Shown here one piece after another: positions 8,801-18,837 of a stretch of 64,000 nt of DNA. The stretch lies in assembly GCA_029260235.1 (NCBI GenBank), contig JAJDDP010000211.1, positions 1 to 64,000 on the forward strand. The letters are read 5' to 3'. A program made the position numbers and the translations under genes. The notes under the pieces are model-generated. The model had not been told where the DNA came from. It saw only the letters and a program-made list of their open reading frames with translations, and ran no database searches. Positions within the stretch are counted from its first letter, which is position 1, and each line of letters starts with the position of its first letter. Source of the stretch: Phycisphaerae bacterium (GTDB taxonomy: Bacteria > Planctomycetota > Phycisphaerae > UBA1845).

Positions 8801-10369
8801 TTACTTGCCCGAAGGTTCAGCTGCAAGAGCAGCCACCGGGTCAAGCTGGCACAGCCAAGCATACGAGTCACGAACTTTTTCGAGCGTTCCGGGGGTCGGC
8901 GCTTTCTCCGAGGATGCGAGTGATTTTCGACAACGGTAAAGCGTCTCAGCGACATTGACCGCCAACGTCGGCTCCCATTCATCAATACCGAACTTTTGAA
9001 TCTCTTGGTAGCAATCTTCGAGCAATGGTCCGGCAAGTTTCAGCCTTTGTGCTTCAAAACAAAGCTGGGCGATGTGTAGACGCCACAGCAGACGATCTCG
9101 CCGTTGGGTGCAGGTGGTCAAGCCTTCCTGCAGTGACGCGACCGCCTCCTTGAGTTTCCCAGAGGCGACCAATTTCCGCGCCTTGCCGGACGCCTTGGTC
9201 AGCTTGCCATTGGCAGCCGATCCGCCTCCTTGTCCGCCCCCACCTGGTTTTGCTGCAACTTCAGATTCGATCCATATGCGCGTCTCACCACCGCACAATG
9301 CTTGGCCACCTTTGAATCGCAGATCAAACAATTCTTCACCAAGCCGTCGAACCAGTCCGGCGGTGGCTGTGATGACTGCCTCCAACGCTTTCTCGTGGGT
9401 CGATCCCAGCCCCCGCAAGGCAGCACAGACGTAACGCTGCACATCAAGCCAAAGGGGATCAGACGTACGGAATCCTGCCTCGGCGTTCTTCAGCAGGTTC
9501 TCCCACATTTGCTTTGAATACTGGTGCTCAAGGGTTTCGATCACACTTTTTTCCGGCGGGGTGATTTCATACTTTCCGTCATCGGAAGTTGGCAAGCTAA
9601 TTTTGGACCACTTTATGGCCCGGACCCATGCGTAGGGGAGCGGGTCGGTAGGATCAGCCTTGCGCAAGAATGCGGCTGCGCTCATCACCGCAGTGACGGC
9701 ACTGCCCGAATCTGCAACTTCAGCAGCCACAAATCCGCCAGCCACTGGTGCAGCAGGGGCGCCGGGTGCTCCAGACGGTGCCGCTGGAGGAGCCGCGGGG
9801 GCGGCCGCAGCTGGTCGTTTGGCACACTGTTCTTTGAGGCTGCGAATGAACTTCTTGAAGTCAGGCCCATCGTCGGGCATCTTGCCAGTTAGGGCAGCCT
9901 CTAACTCGGCGATCCGTACGGCACATTGATCGAGTGCGTCGAAGTCGTCGCCCTTGGGTTGGTTTTCCCAAAACCATCCTCGTTCGGAAAAATAGTCCGT
10001 CACTACTTCGATTCTGCTTTTCCGCCGGCGTGGTCGGGCTGGGAAGAGTCCGTCCCAGAAGTTGTTTATCAACTCAGTCGTCATAGCCATCCAGGCTGAC
10101 AAGCCTGCATAGCCATACACCTTGAAAAGGGCTAGCCCGAGGGCCGACGCTACCTCTACATCTTTGGATTTGGTCCTGAGGAGTTCAGTGGCACTTCGCT
10201 GCATGCTGTGCCAGTCAGGCTCGTCCGATTCTATCCGGTCCAGTTTGCCTACTTCTCCAACGACGAAAATGTAGGCCTCGTCATCCCCGACATCCGTACC
10301 GCAAGGGTCGGCGCCTGGAATAGGCTGTCTGCCCAGATCAAGAAATGGATTTTCGTCGAGACTTGCCAT
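8801..10369 (-). CDS. tssA: TssA T6SS cap/assembly protein
   Basis: TssA (ImpA family), which primes and caps tube and sheath assembly. 522 residues. The N-terminal ImpA_N domain is recognisable by PGADPCGTDVG followed by SKDVEVASALGLALFKVYGYAGLSAW in two blocks, with NNFWDGLFP near residue 105. Residues about 190-215 are an Ala/Pro-rich linker, and the C-terminal half is predicted helical with EALEAVITATAGLVRRL-type helices. It is encoded 38 bp upstream of tssB and 248 bp downstream of tagF. Confidence 0.9.
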   Translation of the reverse strand: MASLDENPFLDLGRQPIPGADPCGTDVGDDEAYIFVVGEVGKLDRIESDEPDWHSMQRSATELLRTKSKDVEVASALGLALFKVYGYAGLSAWMAMTTELINNFWDGLFPARPRRRKSRIEVVTDYFSERGWFWENQPKGDDFDALDQCAVRIAELEAALTGKMPDDGPDFKKFIRSLKEQCAKRPAAAAPAAPPAAPSGAPGAPAAPVAGGFVAAEVADSGSAVTAVMSAAAFLRKADPTDPLPYAWVRAIKWSKISLPTSDDGKYEITPPEKSVIETLEHQYSKQMWENLLKNAEAGFRTSDPLWLDVQRYVCAALRGLGSTHEKALEAVITATAGLVRRLGEELFDLRFKGGQALCGGETRIWIESEVAAKPGGGGQGGGSAANGKLTKASGKARKLVASGKLKEAVASLQEGLTTCTQRRDRLLWRLHIAQLCFEAQRLKLAGPLLEDCYQEIQKFGIDEWEPTLAVNVAETLYRCRKSLASSEKAPTPGTLEKVRDSYAWLCQLDPVAALAAEPSGK

Positions 10370-10572
10370 CAGATTTACTCACATCTGACCAGTGCAGGGC
10401 CGAGGTGTCGCGACAGTGGTCCGCTGCATCCGTGCGGCAAGACTTGGTCGGTCGAAATTTCCACAGCCGGATCCCCCTTGGATGGACTCTAACCGACGAC
10501 CGCGAAGCGCCTAGTTGACAAAGCTTCAGGTCACCCACCGACAAGCCACCCAGGCATCTCAACCCGAAAGAT

Positions 10573-10592
10573 ACGAGGGAATCAACCCTCGT
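10573..10592 (-). terminator. Hairpin between tagF and tssA
   Basis: Downstream of the tagF stop the minus strand reads ACGAGGG, a 6-nt loop, then CCCTCGT, a perfect 7-bp stem. It is followed by a weak T-containing stretch (ATCTTTC). It may be a partial terminator or attenuator in the 248-bp gap before tssA. The T-run is poor, so the call is tentative. Confidence 0.35.
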
Positions 10593-10617
10593 GAACCTAT
10601 CACAGCCCTATAAAATG

Positions 10618-11613
10618 TCAAGTGAGCGTACGTGGTTGCTCAGCGAAATCCAACCATGAGGCTGTGGACAGTTCTAGGGCAGGGTGCAAATTCGTCAACC
10701 CACCAACGGGCTTAGCAGCGACCAAGTCATCGAGGCAGGCAAGCGTCGGAGCCAATGGGGTTGCGAGCAGAAAATCTTCTCCTTCCAAGCCCTTGGCCAT
10801 CACAATGAGCGATGCTGCCCCGTTGGCCACGTCGGCCCCCACAACCAACGACAAGGGCCGCCGAGACCAATCTAATCGATTCTCCAACCAGAGAAGCCAG
10901 CCGGATATCTGTAGGGAAGCATCGACGCCGACTGATAGCGGCACGCGGAGTGTGGCATCGACCCGCTTGCCATCCAGCTCTGCCAAGTTGTTGCCCCAAG
11001 CGGCGGCCCGTTTCAGCCAGGTTTGCCGATCAGGGGCCATCGAGTCCGATCCCAAGCCATCCAACCAATCCGCCAATGCCACAGACTTGGCTTCTTCAGT
11101 CCACGCAAGTCCCTCGTCTCCCTCAGCCCGGGAATTCACCGCTCGTGTGCGTCCACCAAGTAAGGCATCGAGTCGCTGTGCGGTCTTGAGATGGGTCTTC
11201 ACATCGCTGTGAAGTGCATGCAGATCCTCAATCACCCGCAAGTACAGCCCGGCATCGTTGCTGCTGGGGCCAGGAAAGTCAGATGTGGGACCGCCTGCAA
11301 ATACACAGAACGGAAAGGACCGCCCCCGCATATCACCGCCATAGTCACGGATGGAAGCAAACACGGTCATCTCTGTCTTGGGGAGTCTAAGTAGCAAGCC
11401 ACAAGATGGCAAAACCGGGTTATCCGAACCCTCCCCACCGAGTCGGCCCTTGTAGATCTGATACCCTTTGAGAATCCAGTCGATGAACTCGACGGTCCAG
11501 TCTTGCTCGGAGGGGGATCGGTAATAATCGGCGTAATCAGGGAGCTTTCCGAACCAGTGAATCCTGAGATCAGGTGAAGGCGTGTTTGATCGGAACAGAT
11601 CTCTCCAGCCCAT
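10618..11613 (-). CDS. tagF: TagF (ImpM family) T6SS-associated regulator
   Basis: TagF/ImpM proteins act as post-translational repressors of T6SS assembly in several species. 331 residues. The family N-terminus HWFGKLPDYADYYR (about residues 19-32) and the LRLPKTEMTVFASIRDYGG-type segment with the RGRSFPFCVF strand are clear. In other systems TagF works together with a kinase/phosphatase/Fha pathway. No Fha or PppA is visible here, although a degenerate kinase fusion lies divergent at 20981. Encoded between tssM and tssA. Confidence 0.85.
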   Translation of the reverse strand: MGWRDLFRSNTPSPDLRIHWFGKLPDYADYYRSPSEQDWTVEFIDWILKGYQIYKGRLGGEGSDNPVLPSCGLLLRLPKTEMTVFASIRDYGGDMRGRSFPFCVFAGGPTSDFPGPSSNDAGLYLRVIEDLHALHSDVKTHLKTAQRLDALLGGRTRAVNSRAEGDEGLAWTEEAKSVALADWLDGLGSDSMAPDRQTWLKRAAAWGNNLAELDGKRVDATLRVPLSVGVDASLQISGWLLWLENRLDWSRRPLSLVVGADVANGAASLIVMAKGLEGEDFLLATPLAPTLACLDDLVAAKPVGGLTNLHPALELSTASWLDFAEQPRTLT

Positions 11614-11703
11614 GTTATCTTAACCCCTGGCGTTCTGCTCGGGCGCAGGGCTGAGCTGCTAGCCGACGGCCCTGTTCCCCCAATGGTCCTGCCAAGACTA
11701 GGG

Positions 11704-14700
11704 TCATGGCCGTTCCAGCGGGTAGATCGGATCCGGCATGGGTCGCTCCAACTTGAAGAGGAATTTCTCTCCCACGATGTGTTTGTCCGGATCCAAAGTA
11801 CTAATCAAGGGAGCCTGGCCCGCCGCCCTAAACCTAGCCGGTAGGTCAAAGCTGTGCGATGTGACCCATTTGTCGCCATACCTGATTCCGTGACGATGCA
11901 AATATGCACACAAAGCCAGGGGCGACGTTTCGCCAAAAGTCCGAGTCAAATTCGGATAGCTCCGGCCTGATCCCTCACGTTTTCGTCCTTCAATGAGGGA
12001 GACCGATAGCTCCGTCTTGCCCGCGCGGGTAGACCAGTCCCACACCGCATTCTGTGGCCGATTGATCTTCTTTTCGGTCAATGTCGCAATACGCAATGGG
12101 CGCCCCACGTCGCTGCCAGGCTCGTCGTCCTTGACTACTGCCAAAGCGAGGTCCAGGGACACGGCGTCGTAGTACTGCTGGGCTGTGTCGTGGACGCGTT
12201 CCTTGCCGAACGGCTCGGTCACCGGGTCAGCCCCCTCGACACTCACCACCAATGCTTCCGCCGTTACACGATTGCCCAGACCCATGAAACCAACCCAATT
12301 ACGCGCACCTTCATAGAAATTATTTCGCGCCATCCAGAATGGCTCGTCATGCGGCAGCGACTCTTCGATCGGCTGGAATACCAGCTGGGCACGCCCCACC
12401 TCGCGGACGAATTCTTTGAATTCCACAAAATCGACGGTCTGCAGCGATTTTGGACCTACGGCCGACTCGTTGAGGTAAGGCCAGCCATCATACGCATCCG
12501 CGTTGGCAAAATACCTGCTCTGCATGACGAACAAAGTTTCCGACAATGCCCGACTCAAGAGTTCCTGGGCTTTGGATTCAAAAGCGACAAGCTGCCCGGT
12601 CAACTTATATTCCTTGTCGATGCGGGCCTCTTCTCGCAAAGCCTGAATCGTATTCCACGGGATGGCCGCCGTGTCTTCCTTGCGAGCGTCATTGCCAAAC
12701 TTGTTGGGCAACTTCACGTTCGAGGCGATGGCCTTGGAGAGAGCAGTCCATCGCTCGACAAACCCATCAGCCAGTGCGCTCCAGGGCGCATCCGCATCGT
12801 TCGCGCCCTCTAGGCTATCTTTTGGGTATTGCGCTTCAACAGCGAAGCTAGCCAAGGCTTGCCCGCCGTCTTTCTCGATGGCATCTTGCATCCAAGAGGC
12901 AACTTCCAGCCAATCCATATCTGTAGGATCGACATTGCTGGTCCAGCGGCCCGACACGTTGTCCAAATACCAGCTCCAGAATGGGACAGCCTCAAGCAAT
13001 TCGGTGAGTGCAACTTGGAGTTCGTTCGCGACTGCATCTCCACCTGTCCCGCGAACACCACTGCCCCGCTGCATCATCCTAGCCAGCGTGTCCCAGTCGT
13101 CCGCTCGATCAATCAGCCGACCCAATTCGCTTAGATCCGCGCTTTCGTAGGCATCCGCCCAAGACCGGACGTATTCGCGCGTATACACCCGTCCCGCCCG
13201 TCCAAGCTCCTGCATGCACACCTCGTTGAGCGGCTGGGTATCGTCCGTGCTGCGGAAGTAGTAACTCGAATCAAAATCGCCCAGGCTATAGAGCAGATTG
13301 CTGGACTCTTCCATCAGCTCGTTCAGAAATGGCCTAGTTGCACACGCCGGCACTTGGCCTATGGAGTCGCTCTTGACTACCGTCGTTTTCCGCGTCTCGC
13401 GCCGGCGCTCGCCCTGTCCCCGTCTTCCTCGGCGAGTCCGCTTGCTGCGATTCTTCTTGGATCGGTCCGGCTTGCTGGCTTGACGCTCAGAATCTTGATC
13501 GTCATCGCCACGCGGAACATCGATTCGGTAAACGGAAGGCATCCGGCTGTTCCAGTCGGGTACCAGCTCTGCCAATCCCCAGCGTCCCGTCTGATCAAGT
13601 CCAGCCAACATGGTGTTGAGCAGCCGCCGCCCTTGCCCCAGGATAATCAAGTCCAGATGGGCTTCGTGCAGCTCACTCAACTCGTCCGGCCGCCAAACAG
13701 GAGGCAGGGAGGCTACATCGATCTGAGAATCGGAGTCTTCAGCCCCCAATAACTCCTCCAACTCATCGACCCAATCAGCTGGCGTCCCTACGTCGTCAGC
13801 AACGTCCAATTTCGCCGCGACCAATCCATCGTGAATGTTCTTGAGGATCCCTCCGACCTCGCTTAAGTCGGGCGAAGTCTGCAAAGCATCCGACGCTGTT
13901 CCACCCCCAGAGGTCAGGGCGAAGATGTGTGGATAGCGCGCCGGCACTTCCTTGACCACTTGGGCAAATGCGTCGTAGTAGGCTTCCTTATACTCACGGT
14001 CGGTCAGCTCGACCTGGCGCAGGCTGGCCCATAGCGTACGGTCCAAGCCGGGCAAGCCCGACGCATCGCTGCCACCAGCCAAGGCAGCCAAGGCTTTGCC
14101 CACAGCTTCGTCGGGCGATGCTTCACAATGGCTATACGCAGCCAGCAAGGATGCCTGATAGTCTGTCCATAATTTGCGTTGGGCTAGAATGGCTGTGCCC
14201 AACGGATCAATTCTGGTGTGTACGCCCTCTGACGAGCCTTGCCAACGGCATGCTTGAACCGAGTCGGCGAACGTCTGGTAGTCCTTGACGAACGTCTCCC
14301 TGAATGTTTGCAAGTCCTCGAGAGTTTCAGGGTCTTCACGGGCAGCATCCAGCATGCTCGTGTAACTGGTTTCAAGCGCATCGCAACGGGTGCGAATTCG
14401 CAACCACTCGCGAACCAGCGGATCTGGATGGGTGTCATTCAGTTCGGCGTAACCAGCCAAGTAGCTGTGCGTTTTCAATAGGGCTGCGCGGATGGTGCCG
14501 GCTGGATCAAACGAACTGCCGAGCAACAACCCTGCCGGGTTCTTCCTGTCCTCCACGCGGGCTAGGACCGTAAAGTATGCCGCCGCCTGACTGAAGAACT
14601 GCTCCTTCTTGGTTACCATGATCGCTTCTTTGTCGGTGACCACCCGACAGAGTATTTCGAATTGCCCGAGGTCCATGCCCTTGGGAACCTTGCCTTCTCG

Positions 14701-16467
14701 GGCACAGCCAAACCAGCCAACATATTGCTCCAGAGAGGCCATGTACTCGTTGGCGGCGCGTCGAGCCTCCTCGCCAGCCCGGGGATCCTGCAGCATCGTA
14801 GTCTTGAGGGCCTGCTCGACGTAGCTGAGGGCTTCGCTCAACAGCTCCCGCTCAAACATGCCTGCCCGAATCGCGTTCAGGTCGATGATCGGCTTGGATG
14901 ATCCAATTCCCAACGAGAGAATCCGTGCCCAAGCCCGATTGGTCTCCAAAATGTTTACGTCATCCCCCAAGGCGCTAGCGGCCAGGAGGGCATCGGCAGA
15001 GGTGCGTTCGATGTCAGGGCGAGCACCACTGGCGTCGGTACGTGGTTGACCGATCATCGAGCCGAACTTGTAGGAACTTAGTCCTAGCAACGTAACTAGA
15101 AGGACAAAGAGAGCTGCACTGCTCCACTTGAGGACCTTGGCCATCTTCCGCTTTCGCATGGCCTGTTCTTCGTTGCGGAAGACCAGTCCATGCTCTGGGA
15201 ACACCTTCCTGAACAACAGGTCTTTGATAAAGTGAGGCCTCTTGTTGGGATACAGGTCCAGCGGTGCGAATTGGCTTCCCACGTCTGACCCCAGACGCTC
15301 GCTCAGATGTTTAAGAATCAGGGCGCCTTCCTGTGTCGCACTGGTGAAGTAGATGCCCCGGAAGAGCAGGTTCTTGATGGCCCGCGGATTGCGGATCATC
15401 GGGAATAGCGTGCGGATGTACGTCTGCAATGGAGCCTTCAACTCGCGGAATTCCTCCGGATAGCTATAGGCCAATCCAAGATCAATTTCATCGGCTTCGT
15501 CATTGAGCCTGCGAAGTCGCAGCTCGTTCAGGCGGCTATACAGATCCCCAAACTCCCCACCAAACATCTCTGGATCGTAGAGCTCGTTGTAGTTGCCTTC
15601 TTTGGACCAACCGAAAATCTGATTCTTGAAGGTGATGTCCCGCTCTGCCCGATCAAAGAACTGCATGAACCCTAGAATCTTGTCGCACTTGGTCACCAGC
15701 AGGTAAGTCGCGAAGGTCACGCCCAGCTTGGCCTGCAAGTCGCGCAGCCTCTCCAACATGGTGTTGGCATCCTGCTCGACCTTTTCAGGCGAATCCTCCA
15801 GCAAATGGTCAGCCGACACGCAAACCAAGGCGCCGTTGACGGGGTATCCTTTTCGGCCTCTGCCGACCGTGTTTAGGAAGGCTTCCCACTCTTTGCGATC
15901 CGCATCATCCTGCGGGTTGCACAGACGCCCAGCCATATCGACGAATACGGCGTCTTCGGTGAACCACCAGTTGTAGTTGAGTGTGCCAAGCTGATAGCCT
16001 TCAGGCTTGCCTGTTGAAAACGTGAGGCCGCCCTCGTTGATCAGTTTTGTCTTGCCGCACCCCGAATCCCCCAACACGATGTACCAGGGCAGATCGTAGA
16101 CGCTCAGCCCCAGGTTCTTGTTCATGTCCTTGATGGCTGTGAAGAACTTCTCGTTGTTGGCCTTGATCGACGCGCGTACATCCATCCCCGTCGGTCCGCC
16201 GGCACCTTCGTCCGCCAAGTCGGCGGCCATTTTCCGTTGCCGTTTCTTAGCCCCCCTGCCAAAGATCTTGGCGATGACGAACCCGACCAGACAAATCACC
16301 CCAACGGTTCCAGCCACCACCAGAATGACCATGAACATGGACCAGCCCGGGAACAAGAACCGCTTAAGGACGTACATCGCCCCCAACGGCGTACCCAAGC
16401 CAGCCATGGCAATCAACATGCGGACTTCACGAGGCAAGCTCTTGAATAAGGCGAGTAGTTTCTTCAT
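11704..16467 (-). CDS. tssM: TssM (IcmF family) inner-membrane T6SS protein
   Basis: TssM spans the inner membrane and, with TssL and TssJ, forms the T6SS trans-envelope complex. 1587 residues, longer than the usual 1100-1300. Two N-terminal membrane segments lie at about 15-37 and 43-69. A cytoplasmic NTPase-like domain has Walker A GDSGCGKT at 133-140, and a third membrane segment is near 445-465. The rest is a large periplasmic domain. Around residues 990-1030 there is a remarkable Arg/Lys/Ser-rich stretch (RSKKNRSKRTRRGRRGQ). Start ATG at 16467 follows AGGA. A 70-bp gap separates it from tssL. Confidence 0.93.
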   Translation of the reverse strand: MKKLLALFKSLPREVRMLIAMAGLGTPLGAMYVLKRFLFPGWSMFMVILVVAGTVGVICLVGFVIAKIFGRGAKKRQRKMAADLADEGAGGPTGMDVRASIKANNEKFFTAIKDMNKNLGLSVYDLPWYIVLGDSGCGKTKLINEGGLTFSTGKPEGYQLGTLNYNWWFTEDAVFVDMAGRLCNPQDDADRKEWEAFLNTVGRGRKGYPVNGALVCVSADHLLEDSPEKVEQDANTMLERLRDLQAKLGVTFATYLLVTKCDKILGFMQFFDRAERDITFKNQIFGWSKEGNYNELYDPEMFGGEFGDLYSRLNELRLRRLNDEADEIDLGLAYSYPEEFRELKAPLQTYIRTLFPMIRNPRAIKNLLFRGIYFTSATQEGALILKHLSERLGSDVGSQFAPLDLYPNKRPHFIKDLLFRKVFPEHGLVFRNEEQAMRKRKMAKVLKWSSAALFVLLVTLLGLSSYKFGSMIGQPRTDASGARPDIERTSADALLAASALGDDVNILETNRAWARILSLGIGSSKPIIDLNAIRAGMFERELLSEALSYVEQALKTTMLQDPRAGEEARRAANEYMASLEQYVGWFGCAREGKVPKGMDLGQFEILCRVVTDKEAIMVTKKEQFFSQAAAYFTVLARVEDRKNPAGLLLGSSFDPAGTIRAALLKTHSYLAGYAELNDTHPDPLVREWLRIRTRCDALETSYTSMLDAAREDPETLEDLQTFRETFVKDYQTFADSVQACRWQGSSEGVHTRIDPLGTAILAQRKLWTDYQASLLAAYSHCEASPDEAVGKALAALAGGSDASGLPGLDRTLWASLRQVELTDREYKEAYYDAFAQVVKEVPARYPHIFALTSGGGTASDALQTSPDLSEVGGILKNIHDGLVAAKLDVADDVGTPADWVDELEELLGAEDSDSQIDVASLPPVWRPDELSELHEAHLDLIILGQGRRLLNTMLAGLDQTGRWGLAELVPDWNSRMPSVYRIDVPRGDDDQDSERQASKPDRSKKNRSKRTRRGRRGQGERRRETRKTTVVKSDSIGQVPACATRPFLNELMEESSNLLYSLGDFDSSYYFRSTDDTQPLNEVCMQELGRAGRVYTREYVRSWADAYESADLSELGRLIDRADDWDTLARMMQRGSGVRGTGGDAVANELQVALTELLEAVPFWSWYLDNVSGRWTSNVDPTDMDWLEVASWMQDAIEKDGGQALASFAVEAQYPKDSLEGANDADAPWSALADGFVERWTALSKAIASNVKLPNKFGNDARKEDTAAIPWNTIQALREEARIDKEYKLTGQLVAFESKAQELLSRALSETLFVMQSRYFANADAYDGWPYLNESAVGPKSLQTVDFVEFKEFVREVGRAQLVFQPIEESLPHDEPFWMARNNFYEGARNWVGFMGLGNRVTAEALVVSVEGADPVTEPFGKERVHDTAQQYYDAVSLDLALAVVKDDEPGSDVGRPLRIATLTEKKINRPQNAVWDWSTRAGKTELSVSLIEGRKREGSGRSYPNLTRTFGETSPLALCAYLHRHGIRYGDKWVTSHSFDLPARFRAAGQAPLISTLDPDKHIVGEKFLFKLERPMPDPIYPLERP

Positions 16468-16537
16468 CTTGCTATTCCTGAGTCCTTCCGGCCGGTTTTC
16501 CCCGTCTAAGATATTTGGTCAGCGTGTGATCAAGACG

Positions 16538-17320
16538 CTAACCAGAATTGGTGTCATCCTCGAGAACCATTGGCGCGTCCTGCCATTCCTCGGCGACGTC
16601 GCCGATTTCACCGACGGCCTGGCTCCAAGCCATCCTAAAGGTGAAAATCGAGAGAACGATAATGATCGCCAGCGTAGCCAGCACAACACTCAGGCTCAGC
16701 CCGAGGCTGTAATTGACCTTGAGTTCCTGATTGTGCCGATAAGCCTCGGGAAACATTTCCTTGGCCCGAGTGGAGGCATAGGCAGGCAGCCTGCTAAACA
16801 GCCGGCGGGTGTAGTCCGCCAGTTCTTGCGGACGATCATGGTACTGCCCCTGAAAGCCGAGCCGAAGGCAGGTGAAGTAGAGGCTTAGTTGTTCGGCCAA
16901 TTCGTCTTTGTCACGCCGATCGCGGCGCTCAGCCAATTCGTACTCCCGCTGCAGATCATCGCAATCGCGGAAGAACTCTTCACCCCCAAGTGCCTGGGCA
17001 TGATCCAAGATTGTAGGGTCGGTCTCGAATGGGTTGTCGATCCAGTAGTTACGCCCTTCCCAATCCGTGTTGATCATCCGGTAGTCGAGCAGATAGACCA
17101 TGACAGCTTTGATGCGGTCATTCCAGGCCCGCTCACTGACTGGCTCTTGCCTGGAGAGGTCTTCCGCATCTCGCAGGGCTGCTAACGCTTCGTAGCGAAC
17201 CTGATCAGGAGCCTCTACCGAACCGTGCTTGATCCGCCGCACAAAGTTGGTCAGAAACTCAAAGACGGGCCAGCACGCTGAGGTCAGATGTAAGGAAGCT
17301 TGTTCGTCCATATCACTCAT
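16538..17320 (-). CDS. tssL: TssL (DotU family) inner-membrane T6SS protein
   Basis: TssL/DotU, 260 residues, the tail-anchored partner of TssM. The ATG at 17320 overlaps the tssK stop as ATGA, so translation is probably coupled; the longer upstream frame is rejected for that reason. The conserved DotU stretch CLRLGFQGQY is near residue 160. A single C-terminal membrane segment (LSVVLATLAIIIVLSIFTF) is near residue 225. No peptidoglycan-binding OmpA domain follows, so cell-wall anchoring must come from another protein if it occurs. Confidence 0.93.
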   Translation of the reverse strand: MSDMDEQASLHLTSACWPVFEFLTNFVRRIKHGSVEAPDQVRYEALAALRDAEDLSRQEPVSERAWNDRIKAVMVYLLDYRMINTDWEGRNYWIDNPFETDPTILDHAQALGGEEFFRDCDDLQREYELAERRDRRDKDELAEQLSLYFTCLRLGFQGQYHDRPQELADYTRRLFSRLPAYASTRAKEMFPEAYRHNQELKVNYSLGLSLSVVLATLAIIIVLSIFTFRMAWSQAVGEIGDVAEEWQDAPMVLEDDTNSG

Positions 17321-18735
17321 GACCGATTCTTCAGCACAACGTAGAGCGACGGCTGGAAGGCCTCGAAGGCAGCCAACTGCCCTTCTTGGATACTTACACG
17401 CAGGCCTCGCTCCTGCTCGCACTCGCGCCAGTAATCGGTTCGATCCGTTCCAATGGTCTTGTTGATCTTGAAGTAATGCAGCCCCTGGCGCCGCGGCAAC
17501 GTGCCGGCTGGCACCGCCTTGATTTCCAGCCTCAACCCCCGGACTGCAATGTTGGCGATTCTAGTTGCCCTGGAAGGCGAAGCCAATTTCAGATTCAATC
17601 GCCCGTATACGTCTTTCTCCAACTCCTGAATGTCCATCTCATCAGACCGCATTGCCACAAACAGCTCAAGATTCTCGTCGATCCACTGACGATCCAACTC
17701 GACCTCAAGCCCTTCGCGGTTTTGGCGATCGCGCTTCCTGGTGAACGGTCGCTCAACGTAGGCCATGGGCCTCATCGCTTCGAGCAAACCCTCTATTCGA
17801 GTCCGCAGCCTATAGAGAACCAAGCCCGGCTGGTCGTGGTCATAGGTCGGCATGGTGCCAGGCACCAAATCGTCATGAAAAACCGACAGATGGCCCACCA
17901 AACGCGACATAGCCACAAACACATCATAGGGATGCAGCAGCGGGCTTTGCAACATTGCCTTTAATTGTGCCCGCGATTCGTTGAGGCAATGCAGTTTCAG
18001 GAGATGTTCGGTGTTGGCTGCTACCCCATCAGTGAAGAGCATGCGATGCTCTTTGGCTTCGCGTGCCAACACTTCATCCTTGGCCTCGATCTGATCGGAT
18101 AACGATCCGATCATGGCATTCAACCCGGCGTCTGCCTGGAGGCTCAGCAGCGGGCCTGCCCACATGGGGTCAAGCTCCGGCACAGCCCCTGGACGGTCGG
18201 TGCGCTTGATTGCACCAATGCGGACGACTTCGTAACCAATCATGTCGTCGCCCGCGGCAAATAACCGGGCCCGCATCCGCCGGACATAAATGGTCTGTGG
18301 GTTCTGACCCGTATTCTCATCCCGCGTGACTAACGCCTTAGGCTCGTACCTTGGCGAACCGTCGGTCAGTTCCGGGCTATCAAGCGAAATCGAATTGGCC
18401 CGCACTTCCTGCATCTGCGGAATCCCCAAGAATACATCCAAGGGCTTGTTGACCTCTTCGAGCTTCCCGTCAAAGTTGAGGGGGGCAACTTCAGTGTTTT
18501 CAGGGATGTTGAGCCAAGTACCATCTTTGAGACGAACGCAGCAGGCGTCGAGGCGCAGGGTTGAGTTTTCCAACGGCTCTGGAGCAATCTGCAAAGCGGC
18601 AAAACCCCATGCGTAGGGGCGAACAGAATCGAGGCCTGTTCTTATGTTGTTCTCTAGCCAACGCTGGCCTGATTGCAGGTGGTGCGGGCGGAGGAACATG
18701 CCCTCAGACCAGTGAATTTCCGTCCAAAAGCTCAT
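17317..18735 (-). CDS. tssK: TssK T6SS baseplate-membrane connector
   Basis: TssK (ImpJ/VasE family) is the trimeric adaptor between baseplate and membrane complex. 472 residues. The hallmark N-terminus IHWSEGMFLRPHHLQ is present at about residues 7-21. The ATG at 18735 has an AAAGG site 8 bp upstream; an in-frame TTG just before it is less likely. Later segments VAMSRLVGHLS and YVERPFTRK also fit the family. Its stop overlaps the tssL start. Confidence 0.95.
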   Translation of the reverse strand: MSFWTEIHWSEGMFLRPHHLQSGQRWLENNIRTGLDSVRPYAWGFAALQIAPEPLENSTLRLDACCVRLKDGTWLNIPENTEVAPLNFDGKLEEVNKPLDVFLGIPQMQEVRANSISLDSPELTDGSPRYEPKALVTRDENTGQNPQTIYVRRMRARLFAAGDDMIGYEVVRIGAIKRTDRPGAVPELDPMWAGPLLSLQADAGLNAMIGSLSDQIEAKDEVLAREAKEHRMLFTDGVAANTEHLLKLHCLNESRAQLKAMLQSPLLHPYDVFVAMSRLVGHLSVFHDDLVPGTMPTYDHDQPGLVLYRLRTRIEGLLEAMRPMAYVERPFTRKRDRQNREGLEVELDRQWIDENLELFVAMRSDEMDIQELEKDVYGRLNLKLASPSRATRIANIAVRGLRLEIKAVPAGTLPRRQGLHYFKINKTIGTDRTDYWRECEQERGLRVSIQEGQLAAFEAFQPSLYVVLKNRS

Positions 18736-18837
18736 CAAATCGACCTTTCGAGTACCAGGATCAACCCAGCTTGGGGCACAAACAAGAGACGCGATTACCT
18801 TAGGAGAACTTCAGTCAGCCCAAGTGATCGCCCTGGT

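Noticed and set aside
12190-12813. 207-codon frame antisense to tssM
   Set aside because: Shadow of a strongly supported gene; no signal, motif or site of its own.
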